64,000 nt of DNA from an uncultured Roseburia sp. (GTDB taxonomy: Bacteria; Bacillota_A; Clostridia; Lachnospirales; Lachnospiraceae): the NCBI GenBank assembly GCA_900753715.1, contig CAAEAE010000015.1:1-64000 (forward strand). The letters run 5' to 3'. Positions 23,093-31,827 of the stretch are shown here, one piece after another. Every line of letters starts with the position of its first letter. Positions within the stretch are counted from its first letter, which is position 1. The notes beneath the pieces are model-generated. The model saw only the letters and a list, made by a program, of their open reading frames with translations, searched no databases and was not told where the DNA came from. The position numbers and the translations under genes are program-made.

Positions 23093-23824
23093 ATGAAAAT
23101 TGCAAACAGAAACAGCATGGTATTAGTACGTGCCAGAAATGCAAGGCTGGCAAAGATAAGAGCTTACACACACAATATCCAGAAGTATAAAAAGACAACA
23201 AGCAGCAGTAGCAGTTCCAAGTACGGAAATCTTTTTCAGACGTTAAGCGCGATAAGACAGCAGAGCACAGATTCGTCAAAGGTACAGCAGATTGCGTCTG
23301 CCACGAAATTATCTTACGGCTATACGGTGATGGAGGACGCCGCTGAACGGCTTGATACACAGCTTACAAAGCTTCTCTCCAAGGAGAACGAATCCCTTTT
23401 TGAAGGGGATGGGACAGAGGCGCAGAAGGAAGTGAGCCGTTTTGTAAATAATTACAATATTGTGATGGGACGCTTAAATGATGCCTGGACGACTGCCGAT
23501 AAAAATTATGCGAAGAAACTGCAAAACGAGTTTAGTGCGTATAGCAGTGACCTGAAAAAAATCGGAATTACGCAGGGCAAAAACGGAACGCTGTCTGTTG
23601 ATGAGACTGCCTTAAAAAATGCAAAGGCGGAGGATATCAAGACAGTATTTGGGGCGGATGCTGTCTTTGCACAGAAGACGCAGGCCACCCTAAAGCAGAT
23701 TACGACATATGCAAAGGGGAAGATTCAGACCCTGGAGAAGCAGATCTATTCTGCCAGTGCAAACTATAACCGTTATGGAATGACGACCGAAAGCTCTGCA
23801 AGCATCTATAACAGACGAGGATAA
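23093..23824 (+). CDS. FliD C-terminal-like protein, possibly flagellum- or surface-related
   Basis: The 243-residue protein has a basic N terminus, a Ser run (about residues 35-42), a helical region, then LKKIGITQGKNGTLSVDETALKNAKAEDIKTVFG and a final helix TLEKQIYSASANYN. The GxLxxDxxxLxxAxxxDxxxVFG pattern is characteristic of the C-terminal part of FliD, the flagellar cap protein. It lacks the usual FliD N-terminal domain. ATG 23093 is preferred, because AGGGGG lies eight bases before it and too close to the ATG at 23087. Its role apart from the main flagellar operon is unknown. Confidence 0.6.
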   Translation: MKIANRNSMVLVRARNARLAKIRAYTHNIQKYKKTTSSSSSSKYGNLFQTLSAIRQQSTDSSKVQQIASATKLSYGYTVMEDAAERLDTQLTKLLSKENESLFEGDGTEAQKEVSRFVNNYNIVMGRLNDAWTTADKNYAKKLQNEFSAYSSDLKKIGITQGKNGTLSVDETALKNAKAEDIKTVFGADAVFAQKTQATLKQITTYAKGKIQTLEKQIYSASANYNRYGMTTESSASIYNRRG

Positions 23825-23830
23825 AAAAGC

Positions 23831-25021
23831 ATGAAAGAGACGCTGGAATTACAGGCGGCCGCAGAAATCCAGAGCGTGCGGGAGAAAGGGCAAAAGCTTG
23901 AGGAAAAGAGACGGCAGAAGCGAAAAATCGAAGGAGCAATTTTTCTGGAAATCATTCTGCAAAAAATCTGGGAATACGAGCAGGGAGAACTGTTTGACGG
24001 CACAATAAGCCGTCAGATGGCGCTTTTGGAAGCGGATATGACACAGGAGAACAAAACTGCCCAAAAATCAGACGAAGACTGTCTCTGCTTCTGGGAGGAA
24101 GGGCGTCTCTGGGAGCGGATGGTTCCGACGGGAGACATTTTAGAAATCAGTATTCCAAGACTAAGACAGGCAGTGGAGGAGTCCTACGACGAACTGATGC
24201 ATATGATTGCCGTGGTACAGCAGATTTGTGAAAATCCATGTTATGCGGTTTCCTCCGGGATTCTGGAGCGTTTTTTTAACGGAGAATGTAAAGAAGGAGA
24301 AGTTACAGAAAGATTCCGGGACTACTGTATCCGAAGATGGGAGCACGGGGAAGCGGATTTTATTCTTGCCTATGAGTATTTTTCCCATGCAAATGCCTGG
24401 TGGGCAGTGAAAGCAAATAACAGAGAAGGAGAAGCATTGGTACAGGGGTGCGGTCTGAACTGGACCGGAACCTCTTATTATAATGCTCTTTATTACTACA
24501 AATGGAAAAATATGCAGCAGAAAATCGAGGATGTTGCAGAAAAGGTGGCGGAATTTTTGGGATACGAGCCATTGAAATGTCAGGAAATACGGGCGAAAAG
24601 CCGGTTTCTCTGCGGGGGTGGACTTGACTTTCATGGTGTGTGGCAGTATGAGCAGCGGGCAAATAATTACCCGGAAAATCAGTACGGATTGCTGCGGGAG
24701 GAAGAAGAGCCGCCGGAGCACTATGCGTTTCTTTACCGGAACTCTTATGACGAGACGGACAAAGAGCGCTTAAGAGAGCTTCTTTGTGCGATGAAAGAAA
24801 AGCAGGAAGCAGTTTCCTGCCGCTTAGAAGCCATCGGCGTAAAGGAGCGCGCTTATCACAACGGAATGAGCTACCTGCTGCATTTCTGCCCGCAGGTTGG
24901 CATTGGAGAGGTGAAAAAAAGCACCTATGAACAGGCAATGAAGTTTACGGAAAACTTCCGCCTGTTCCGGGTGCATGGCTGTCTGGAGTGCCTATTTATC
25001 GCGGAGCAGACAAGCGAGTAA
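23831..25021 (+). CDS. unrecognised protein (396 aa)
   Basis: This 396-residue soluble, charged protein starts six bases after the FliD-like gene and is clearly in the same operon. It is mostly helical: residues 5-35 are a Glu/Lys/Arg-rich helix, followed by acidic and aromatic segments. Cys residues are scattered (YCIRRW, CGLNWTG, CGGGLDFHG, FCPQVGIG, HGCLECLFIA). No signal peptide, membrane segment or known motif is seen. The 3' end overlaps the convergent aminotransferase gene by 30 bases. I do not recognise the family. Confidence 0.75.
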   Translation: MKETLELQAAAEIQSVREKGQKLEEKRRQKRKIEGAIFLEIILQKIWEYEQGELFDGTISRQMALLEADMTQENKTAQKSDEDCLCFWEEGRLWERMVPTGDILEISIPRLRQAVEESYDELMHMIAVVQQICENPCYAVSSGILERFFNGECKEGEVTERFRDYCIRRWEHGEADFILAYEYFSHANAWWAVKANNREGEALVQGCGLNWTGTSYYNALYYYKWKNMQQKIEDVAEKVAEFLGYEPLKCQEIRAKSRFLCGGGLDFHGVWQYEQRANNYPENQYGLLREEEEPPEHYAFLYRNSYDETDKERLRELLCAMKEKQEAVSCRLEAIGVKERAYHNGMSYLLHFCPQVGIGEVKKSTYEQAMKFTENFRLFRVHGCLECLFIAEQTSE

Positions 25022-26086
25022 ACGGTCATTGTCTGCCGGGTTCATGATACAGAAGCGGATATATTTGTTGTCGAGAAACGGGAAGGTGGAACAGTCCCGA
25101 ATCATCATCTTCTCACGGATGGCGCGGTCAAATAAATCCTGTGAGGTCACATCATCCCGAAGAATGCGTGCTAAAATAAAGTTTCCACTCGGCGGATAAA
25201 CGCGGTAATCATTGGAGGCAGCAAGTGTGTCATACATTCTTGTCCTCTCTGATGTAATGAGCGTGCGTGTCTGATTGATATAATCGGTATCCCGGAACAT
25301 GGTCTCTCCGGCAACAACGGCAAGAGAGTTAATGGTCCAGGGATTTTTTCTGGTATTGATGGCCTTGATAAGGTCGCGGTTTCCGGTCACAGCGTAGCCG
25401 AGACGGAGCCCCGGTGCAGCGAAGAACTTGGAGGTTCCGCGCAGGATGACGATGTTGTTGTAATAATTGGTCAGCGGAATCGCAGAAATTTCGTCGGCAT
25501 TATTTGCAAATTCCACATAAGTCTCATCCACCATCACATAGATGTCATACTGTTTGCAGGCATCTAAGATGTGGCGCATTTCGTTCCGGGCGATGCAGGA
25601 AGAGGTCGGATTGTTTGGGTTACAGATGACGAGTAAATCGATGCTTTCACTGAGATGTGCGATAAAATCGTCTACATCAAGCCGGAAGCCGTCTTTTTCT
25701 TTTAACGGATAATAGAGGGTTGTCCCACCGCCGAGTGAAATTTCGCGCTCATATTCGGAATAAGTCGGACCGATAATCATCGCTTTTTTCGGATGTTCAA
25801 TCTGGATGAACAGGGAAATCAGTTCCGTGGAGCCGTTTCCGACAATGACATTTTCGTATTCCGTACCGCAATAACCTGCGATACATTTGCGCAGGGAAGT
25901 ATATTCTCTGTCCGGATAGGTGGTGATGGCGTCAATCTGCTCGGAGAGTGCAGTGCGAAGCAGAGGGGAGACGCCCAGGGGATTCACATTTGCGGAAAAA
26001 CTGACAATTTCTTCTTTACGGATGCCGTAGATTTCTTCTATTTTTTCCAAATCACTTCCGTGAAAATGGTCTTTGTGTTTTATCAT
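24992..26086 (-). CDS. class I/II PLP aminotransferase of the CobD/HisC group
   Basis: The 364-residue enzyme has FSANVNPLG, GNGSTELISLF, CNPNNPTSSCIARNEM, VDETYVEF and the PLP lysine in RGTSKFFAAPGLRLGYA. The opening HGSDLEKIEEIYGI resembles threonine-phosphate decarboxylase CobD, whose members begin with HGG, more than histidinol-phosphate aminotransferase. No cobalamin or histidine genes are near, so it may be an orphan with another substrate. GGAGGAG precedes its ATG on this strand. Its promoter region overlaps the start of the DUF5717 operon's promoter on the other strand. Confidence 0.85.
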   Translation of the reverse strand: MIKHKDHFHGSDLEKIEEIYGIRKEEIVSFSANVNPLGVSPLLRTALSEQIDAITTYPDREYTSLRKCIAGYCGTEYENVIVGNGSTELISLFIQIEHPKKAMIIGPTYSEYEREISLGGGTTLYYPLKEKDGFRLDVDDFIAHLSESIDLLVICNPNNPTSSCIARNEMRHILDACKQYDIYVMVDETYVEFANNADEISAIPLTNYYNNIVILRGTSKFFAAPGLRLGYAVTGNRDLIKAINTRKNPWTINSLAVVAGETMFRDTDYINQTRTLITSERTRMYDTLAASNDYRVYPPSGNFILARILRDDVTSQDLFDRAIREKMMIRDCSTFPFLDNKYIRFCIMNPADNDRLLACLLRDK

Positions 26087-26114
26087 TGATTACTCCTCCA
26101 AATTAGTTTATAAT
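26086..26114 (+). promoter_or_regulatory. promoter of the DUF5717 operon
   Basis: TTGATT (26086-26091) and TATAAT (26109-26114) are 17 bases apart. The -35 box overlaps the first base of the divergent aminotransferase start codon. Confidence 0.6.
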
Positions 26115-26116
26115 CT

Positions 26117-26144
26117 ATTATAGCCATTGCTTGGAAAAAAGCAA
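26117..26144 (-). promoter_or_regulatory. promoter of the aminotransferase gene
   Basis: On the minus strand TTGCTT (26139-26144) and TATAAT (26117-26122) are 16 bases apart. The two divergent promoters lie back to back, so one bound regulator could affect both. Confidence 0.55.
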
Positions 26145-26163
26145 ATAAAAAGTAAAAGCAGGT

Positions 26164-29100
26164 GTGGATTTGCGGAAACGGATACAACAACTGGCAAGGG
26201 GGAAATTTGAATATGCCAGACCGCTTCTTGAACTTTCAACGGATAAGATTGAGATTGAGGTTCTTGAGGGGAAGGACTACACGGGAGACTTTATCATTAC
26301 CAGTGCAAATCACGTGCCGATGCGGGGAACGGTTGAAACGTCTGACCAGCGCATGGAGTGTCTTACCCCACAGTTTGAGGGCGAGGAAGTCAGGATTCGA
26401 TATCAATTTCATACAGAGGGTTTACTTGAGGGTGATGTTCTGACGGGGAAATTTTTTCTTATCTGCAATCAGGGGGAATATGACCTTTCTTTTGTTGTGT
26501 CCGTATCCAGATTATATGCAGATTCTTCCATCGGGAAAATCCGCACATTAGGAGAGTTTGCAAAATTAGCAGAGGTGAGTGAGACGGAGGCGGTTCGTCT
26601 GTTTGAGTCTCCCAATTTCAAGAATATTTTAAAGGAAGAGGAAACAAAGGAGCGTCTGTTGTATGAGGGGCTTTGTAAGAGTAGTTTTCCGGGGCGTGCA
26701 CTCGAAGAGTTCCTGTTAGGGTGCAAAAGAAAGCAGCCCGTGAAGTTTTCACTGGGGAAGACAGAAGCATTTTTTGCGGAAGTAACACAGACAAGAAAAG
26801 AGCGTGTGGAACTTTATAAGGATACGTGGGGATGCGTGGATGCAAAAATTTCATCTGATGCAGAGTTCCTACGCCCGGCGCAGGCCAATTTGACAGGGGA
26901 TTCATTTATCGGAAACACCTGTCTATTAGAATATTATATCGATGCGGAAAAATTACATGGTGGAAGAAATTATGGCACAATACGGATTCACCTGCCGGGA
27001 CAGGAACTGGAGTTTGCGGTCTGTGCAAGGGGCGACAGAGAGCCGGAAGAACAGAAAGAGCGCATTCACACGGAGAGGGAGCGGCTGTCCGCAGAACTTG
27101 TGAACTGTTATATTGAGTATCGTCTGAAACGGCTTGTCACAGGAGTGTGGGCGAATCAGACGATAGAGCGGCTTAATCACCTTGCGGCGATGGATGCAAC
27201 AGAACTGATGTATGATTTGCTGAAAGCGCAGGCATTTATCATAAACAGACAGCGGCAGGAGGCCGTCTGGATTTTAGAAGACTTTAAACGGCAGTGGAAA
27301 GATACCGATGCCCCCATCTGGGGATATTATCTGTATCTGACGACGCTGTTGGAACGGGAACCTTCTTACGTAGACCGTGTGGGAAATGAAGTGGAGCAAT
27401 TATACCTCAGGCATTCCGAGAGCGGTCTGCTGTTTTGGATTTTACTCTTTTTAAAGGAAGAGTACTGCATGGATGGGGCGAAACGCTTCAAGGCGATTGA
27501 ACAGTTTATGAGAGCAGATGGGGAGCGAAGCGGAAAAAACAGCCCATATCTGTATCTGGAAGCCTATTATTTAATCTGGCAGGATCCATATCTTCTGACA
27601 AGGCTGACGCCTTTTACAGTCGGGCTTTTGAACTGGGCGGTACGGCATGAGGCGCTCACGAAAGAAATTGCCGTACAGGCAATAAGCCTCTTAGATAGCA
27701 GAAAGGAATTTGACCCATGTCTCTACCGGGTGTTAAATGCCTGCTGCAAGGTGGATGAGAGTGAGGAGACGATTACTGCGGTGTGTGCTTATCTGATTCG
27801 GAGTCAGTGTTATGAAAGACGCTATCACGTCTGGTATGCAAAGGCGATTGAACAGGAAATCCGGCTGACCGGATTGTATGAGGCATATCTTCTGACGATG
27901 GATGCCCATGCAGTGTCGGAGGTGCCACGTGTATTGCAGATGTATTTTCAGTACAACAGTGCGTTATCCTACCGTCAGAAGGCAGTGCTTTATGTCAATA
28001 TCATTGCGGGAAAAGAAAAACAGCCGGAAGTCTACCGTAAATATACAAGAAGCATGGAACAGTTTGCTTTAGAACAGCTTGAGGCGGGGCATATGGATGA
28101 CAACCTCGCAGTTCTTTACCGGGAATTGTTAGGACATGATATCTTAAATAAAGAAATTGCGTCCCATCTGGCGGGTGTCCTTTTCATGCACAAGTTTGTC
28201 TGCCTTGACAGCCGGGCGGCGCGTGTGATTGTGTGGGAGTATGCACTGAAAGAAGCGCGTGTGGTGACATTAAATGGGGGAGAGGCATATTTCCCGATTT
28301 ATACAGAAGATTTTTGTATTCTGGTGGAGGATGTTTACGGAAGAAGATTTACGGAAAGCAGTATTTCCTGGCAGTTAGAGCCGCTTATGAATCCGGGAGA
28401 ATGCATCGACCGCTGTATGGAACTTGCACCGGAGGAACTGCCGTTTTTGTTGTATCATTTTCGTAAAAAGAAGTCCTGGGAACAATTTGATGAAAACGAA
28501 AAGGCGGAATTGTCAAAACTGCTGGAAAATCCACAGGTAAGCGACCGGTTAAAAGCCTCCTGGTGTCTTTTAATCTTGCAGTTTTATAAGAACGACACCG
28601 GGGAAGAACATATGTTTTCTGTGGAGCCATATCTGAAAGAAGCGGAGTTTGAGATTCTGCCGGAGCAGACAAGAAGGTATCTGTTGAACCTGCTGGTGGA
28701 GATAAGACTTTATGAGAAGGCATATCAGATGGTGCGTTTATATGGCTATGAGAAGCTGGATTTATCCTGCCGGGTGGCGTTGTGCGGCTATGAGATTACA
28801 GCGGCAGGGTATGAGGAGGATGATTTCCTGCTCGGCTTTGTGCAGAGCACATTTCTCCTTGGAAAATACAGCGATGTGATGCTTGTCTACCTTTGTAAGT
28901 ATTATAACGGACCGACCAAACGGATGGAAAAACTCTGGCATGCAGCAGGGGAGTTTGACATTGATACGTTTGACCTGGAGGAACGCATCCTGACACAGAT
29001 GCTTTACACGACGGATTTTATCGGAGATGCGGGAGCAATCTACGACAGTTATTGTGCCGGCGGTGGAAGGGAACTTGTGTGTATGGCGTATCTGTCCTAC

Positions 29101-29736
29101 TTTGCAAACTGTTATCTTACGCGTGATATGGTGATTCCGGACAATGTATTTTTGCAGATAGAGCAGCTTTTACAGAAGAATGCAGAACTAAACGCGGCAT
29201 GCCGGATTGGATTTTTAAAGTATCTTTCTGCCGGAAAAGAATGGTCAGATACAAGACTTCAAATTGCAGAGCGGATTCTTGCGGACTGTATTGGAAAAAA
29301 TATTTCATTTTCCTTTTTTAAACAGCTTGATGCGCGGCTTGTAAACCAGTATCAGCTCAGGGATAAATTTTTTGTTGAATATCATGCAGATGCCGGGACA
29401 CAGGTGCGAATCCGCTATTCCTTAGAAGGCGGCGAGTTCCGTGAGGAAGAGTTAAGTGAAGTATATGAGGGGATTTTTGTGAAACAGTTTGTTTTGTTTT
29501 TCGGAGAAACTCTGCAGTATTATATCCTGGAGGGCGAAGGCATTAAGGAGCAGGTGACAAAAAGCGGAACGGTCGAAAATCATGATGTTCCGGGCAAGCA
29601 GGCACAGGGAAGATATGAGATGCTAAATGAAATGCTCATGTCTGTGACCTTACAGGATGAGGCGGCAATGACGCGGCTTATGAAAAAGTATTACGGTTAT
29701 TGCCATGCAGCAGAAGTGGTATTTAAGCCTTTATAG
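26164..29736 (+). CDS. DUF5717-family very large protein (1190 aa)
   Basis: The first gene of a four-gene operon encodes 1190 residues. Residues ~20-120 look like a beta-sandwich (IEIEVLEGKDYTGDF, MRGTVETSD, LSFVVSVSRLY). Residues ~290-1040 are a long helical solenoid with recurrent Leu/Tyr-rich helix pairs, and ~1070-1130 again read as beta strands (VRIRYSLEGGEF). There is no signal peptide or clear membrane helix, so it is probably cytoplasmic. I recognise it as DUF5717, a family known mainly from Lachnospiraceae with no assigned function. The start is GTG 26164, or TTG 26170, which has AGGTG nearer. Its partners suggest a scaffold in a membrane-attached complex. Confidence 0.85.
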   Translation: MDLRKRIQQLARGKFEYARPLLELSTDKIEIEVLEGKDYTGDFIITSANHVPMRGTVETSDQRMECLTPQFEGEEVRIRYQFHTEGLLEGDVLTGKFFLICNQGEYDLSFVVSVSRLYADSSIGKIRTLGEFAKLAEVSETEAVRLFESPNFKNILKEEETKERLLYEGLCKSSFPGRALEEFLLGCKRKQPVKFSLGKTEAFFAEVTQTRKERVELYKDTWGCVDAKISSDAEFLRPAQANLTGDSFIGNTCLLEYYIDAEKLHGGRNYGTIRIHLPGQELEFAVCARGDREPEEQKERIHTERERLSAELVNCYIEYRLKRLVTGVWANQTIERLNHLAAMDATELMYDLLKAQAFIINRQRQEAVWILEDFKRQWKDTDAPIWGYYLYLTTLLEREPSYVDRVGNEVEQLYLRHSESGLLFWILLFLKEEYCMDGAKRFKAIEQFMRADGERSGKNSPYLYLEAYYLIWQDPYLLTRLTPFTVGLLNWAVRHEALTKEIAVQAISLLDSRKEFDPCLYRVLNACCKVDESEETITAVCAYLIRSQCYERRYHVWYAKAIEQEIRLTGLYEAYLLTMDAHAVSEVPRVLQMYFQYNSALSYRQKAVLYVNIIAGKEKQPEVYRKYTRSMEQFALEQLEAGHMDDNLAVLYRELLGHDILNKEIASHLAGVLFMHKFVCLDSRAARVIVWEYALKEARVVTLNGGEAYFPIYTEDFCILVEDVYGRRFTESSISWQLEPLMNPGECIDRCMELAPEELPFLLYHFRKKKSWEQFDENEKAELSKLLENPQVSDRLKASWCLLILQFYKNDTGEEHMFSVEPYLKEAEFEILPEQTRRYLLNLLVEIRLYEKAYQMVRLYGYEKLDLSCRVALCGYEITAAGYEEDDFLLGFVQSTFLLGKYSDVMLVYLCKYYNGPTKRMEKLWHAAGEFDIDTFDLEERILTQMLYTTDFIGDAGAIYDSYCAGGGRELVCMAYLSYFANCYLTRDMVIPDNVFLQIEQLLQKNAELNAACRIGFLKYLSAGKEWSDTRLQIAERILADCIGKNISFSFFKQLDARLVNQYQLRDKFFVEYHADAGTQVRIRYSLEGGEFREEELSEVYEGIFVKQFVLFFGETLQYYILEGEGIKEQVTKSGTVENHDVPGKQAQGRYEMLNEMLMSVTLQDEAAMTRLMKKYYGYCHAAEVVFKPL

Positions 29737-29760
29737 AAAATTCCATTGCAGAGGAGAATT

Positions 29761-31011
29761 ATGGAAAGTCGGTATTATCTTGGAATTGATCTTGATGATT
29801 CCAATGCGGTCATCAGTTATTATACAACAGAAAAAAAGGAGCCGGAGACGGTAAGTCCCATTGCGGGAAGTGAACTGTTCCAGATACCGGCAGTGCTGAC
29901 CAAAAAGCGTGGAATCGGGCAATGGTTTATCGGGGAGGATGCCAAAAAGTTAGCGGCACTGCAGGGAAACGAGTGCTGTGAAAATCTGCTCACAAAAGCC
30001 ATAAACCGGGAAAAAGTCTTAGTGGAAGAAATGTGTTATGAGGCGGAGGAACTGCTGGCGCTGTTTTTAAAAAAATTACTGCTTCTGCCGGGGCGCCTTG
30101 GCGGAGGAAGACGGGCAGATAAGCTTGCGATTACGTTGGAGAGCCTGTCGGAGAGAGCAGTAGAGCTGTTTTTGAATGTGACGGCGCAGCTTGGATTTTC
30201 ACCGGAGCAGCTGATGCTGCTTGACCGCAGGGAAAGCTTTTATTATTTTTCATACAGCCAGAAGGAAGAACTCTGGCTGCATGACATCTGTCTGCTTGAC
30301 TGCCGTGGCGAAAAAGTGCACTGCGCATTGGTGGAGCGCAACCAGAGGACGGTTCCGCAGATGATTACGCTCACCGAAAAAGAAGGGGTGCTATCCACAG
30401 AGGATAAGGACGGTTCGTTTCTGGCTTTTTTGCAGGAAGTGTTTGCGGGGCGTGTGATATCGGGTGTCTATCTGACCGGAGACGGTTTTGAGGGGGATTG
30501 GATGAAACGCTCCCTGGCATTTATGTGCAGAGGGCGCAGGGCATTTATCGGGAAAAATCTTTATTCCAAGGGAGCCTGTCATGCGGCATTTGCCAGAGAA
30601 CATCCCGATTTGTGGCAGTTTGTATACATGGGGGAAAATGAGCTGAAGCTCAATGTGAGCCTGAAAGTGGAAAATCACGGGCATACGGAGCTTTTTTCCC
30701 TGCTGGATGCGGGGACAAGCTGGTATGAGGCACAGGGGGAGTGCGAGGTGATTCTTGCGGAGGAGCCGGAGATTGATTTCTGGCTTCAGCTTCCCGGAAG
30801 CAGGGAGGCAAAGGTAGAGAAGCTAAACCTCGTTGATTTGCCGGAGCGTCCGAAACGGGCAAGCCGGGTGCGGATTACGGCAAAACCGGTGTCCGACAGC
30901 GCTGTGCGGATACAGATAAAAGACCTTGGATTTGGCGAATTTTTTAAAAGCTCGGATAAGGTGTGGGAATACGTGATGTCGATTGAAGGAGGAGCCGGAT
31001 GGGAAAATTAA
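29761..31011 (+). CDS. DUF5716-family protein with Hsp70-like fold
   Basis: The 416-residue protein begins MESRYYLGIDLDDSNAVISY, a phosphate-1-like motif of the actin/Hsp70 fold. FQIPAVLTKKRGIGQWFIGE follows, matching the DnaK region that reads P-S-V-V and V-G-x-x-A. Further ASKHA-like segments are LLDRRESFYYFSYSQKEELW and VISGVYLTGDGF. Residues after ~300 form a beta-rich domain (ELKLNVSLKVENHGHTELFS). It is an Hsp70-like ATPase candidate, shorter than DnaK and without the lid. ATG 29761 has GAGGAGA upstream. It lies 24 bases after the DUF5717 gene and overlaps the next by 13 bases. Confidence 0.82.
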   Translation: MESRYYLGIDLDDSNAVISYYTTEKKEPETVSPIAGSELFQIPAVLTKKRGIGQWFIGEDAKKLAALQGNECCENLLTKAINREKVLVEEMCYEAEELLALFLKKLLLLPGRLGGGRRADKLAITLESLSERAVELFLNVTAQLGFSPEQLMLLDRRESFYYFSYSQKEELWLHDICLLDCRGEKVHCALVERNQRTVPQMITLTEKEGVLSTEDKDGSFLAFLQEVFAGRVISGVYLTGDGFEGDWMKRSLAFMCRGRRAFIGKNLYSKGACHAAFAREHPDLWQFVYMGENELKLNVSLKVENHGHTELFSLLDAGTSWYEAQGECEVILAEEPEIDFWLQLPGSREAKVEKLNLVDLPERPKRASRVRITAKPVSDSAVRIQIKDLGFGEFFKSSDKVWEYVMSIEGGAGWEN

Positions 31012-31817
31012 TCTTATGCGAAAAGCCTCTGGCAGCACTGCCTTATTATATTGAGAATCTTTCTTTGAATATTTATTCGGCAGAGGAATTGTGCTATTAT
31101 ATAGAAAATAATGTTTATCTGTTAGAACAGGACTTTATGGACGATGAGCTGATAGAGTGGATTGGAAAGGAACTGCACGAGCGGAAGTTAGCAGAAAAAC
31201 TTCTGGATATCAGGAAGAATAACGGGACATTGTCTTCGTTTGTAACCTGTATCCTCAGCAAAATCGGTTATACACCGCCAAACCGCATTGCAGAGATTGC
31301 ACAGATTTTAAAGGAGATGGACGGCAAGTCTGCATTTGCCTGTGCAAAGATTCGTGCCGACCGCTACTTGCAGAGAGGGCGGTATCTAAATGCACTCTCC
31401 ACCTATCAGGCACTTTTAGCATCTGAGGATGCTGCAAAAGAAGATGCTGTACTGCGCGGCAGCCTGCTTCACAATATGGGCTGTGCGTATGCAAATCTGT
31501 TCCTGTTTGTACAGGCGGCGCAGGCTTTTGAAAAAGCATACCAGGTGACAGGAACAAAAGAGTCACTTGAACAGTGTCTGGCGGCGTTTCGGTTCGCACA
31601 TGACGAAAATGGGTTTTACGAAACTGCAAACCGTTACGGAGTCAGTGCAGAAGAACAGGAATGCATCAGCGGATATCTCACGAAACTTAGCAGAGATGAG
31701 GATATTACAGCATTTGAAAAAGAATTGGATGATGCAAAGCAGAACGGCCAGACAGCAAAAAGGTTAGAACTTTTAGAACAGTGGAAACAGGAATACCGCA
31801 GAAATTGCAGGTTATGA
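30999..31817 (+). CDS. TPR-type helical repeat protein
   Basis: The 272-residue protein has an N-terminal alpha region with YYIENLSLNIYSAEELCYYI. TPR-like pairs follow around residues 118-200 (ADRYLQRGRYLNALSTYQAL; LLHNMGCAYANLFLFVQAAQ; AFEKAYQVTGTKESLEQC), then a coiled-coil C terminus. Alternating small and aromatic positions in the Gly-Cys-Ala-Tyr-Ala block are typical of TPRs. It overlaps the Hsp70-like gene by 13 bases, implying coupled synthesis. TPR proteins often dock on chaperones, which fits its partner. No membrane segment is seen. Confidence 0.82.
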   Translation: MGKLILCEKPLAALPYYIENLSLNIYSAEELCYYIENNVYLLEQDFMDDELIEWIGKELHERKLAEKLLDIRKNNGTLSSFVTCILSKIGYTPPNRIAEIAQILKEMDGKSAFACAKIRADRYLQRGRYLNALSTYQALLASEDAAKEDAVLRGSLLHNMGCAYANLFLFVQAAQAFEKAYQVTGTKESLEQCLAAFRFAHDENGFYETANRYGVSAEEQECISGYLTKLSRDEDITAFEKELDDAKQNGQTAKRLELLEQWKQEYRRNCRL

Positions 31818-31827
31818 GGAAAACAGA

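Noticed and set aside
24161..24938. Long open frames on the minus strand opposite the 396-aa protein gene
   Set aside because: They have no start signals, show shadow-type composition and conflict with the operon arrangement on the plus strand.
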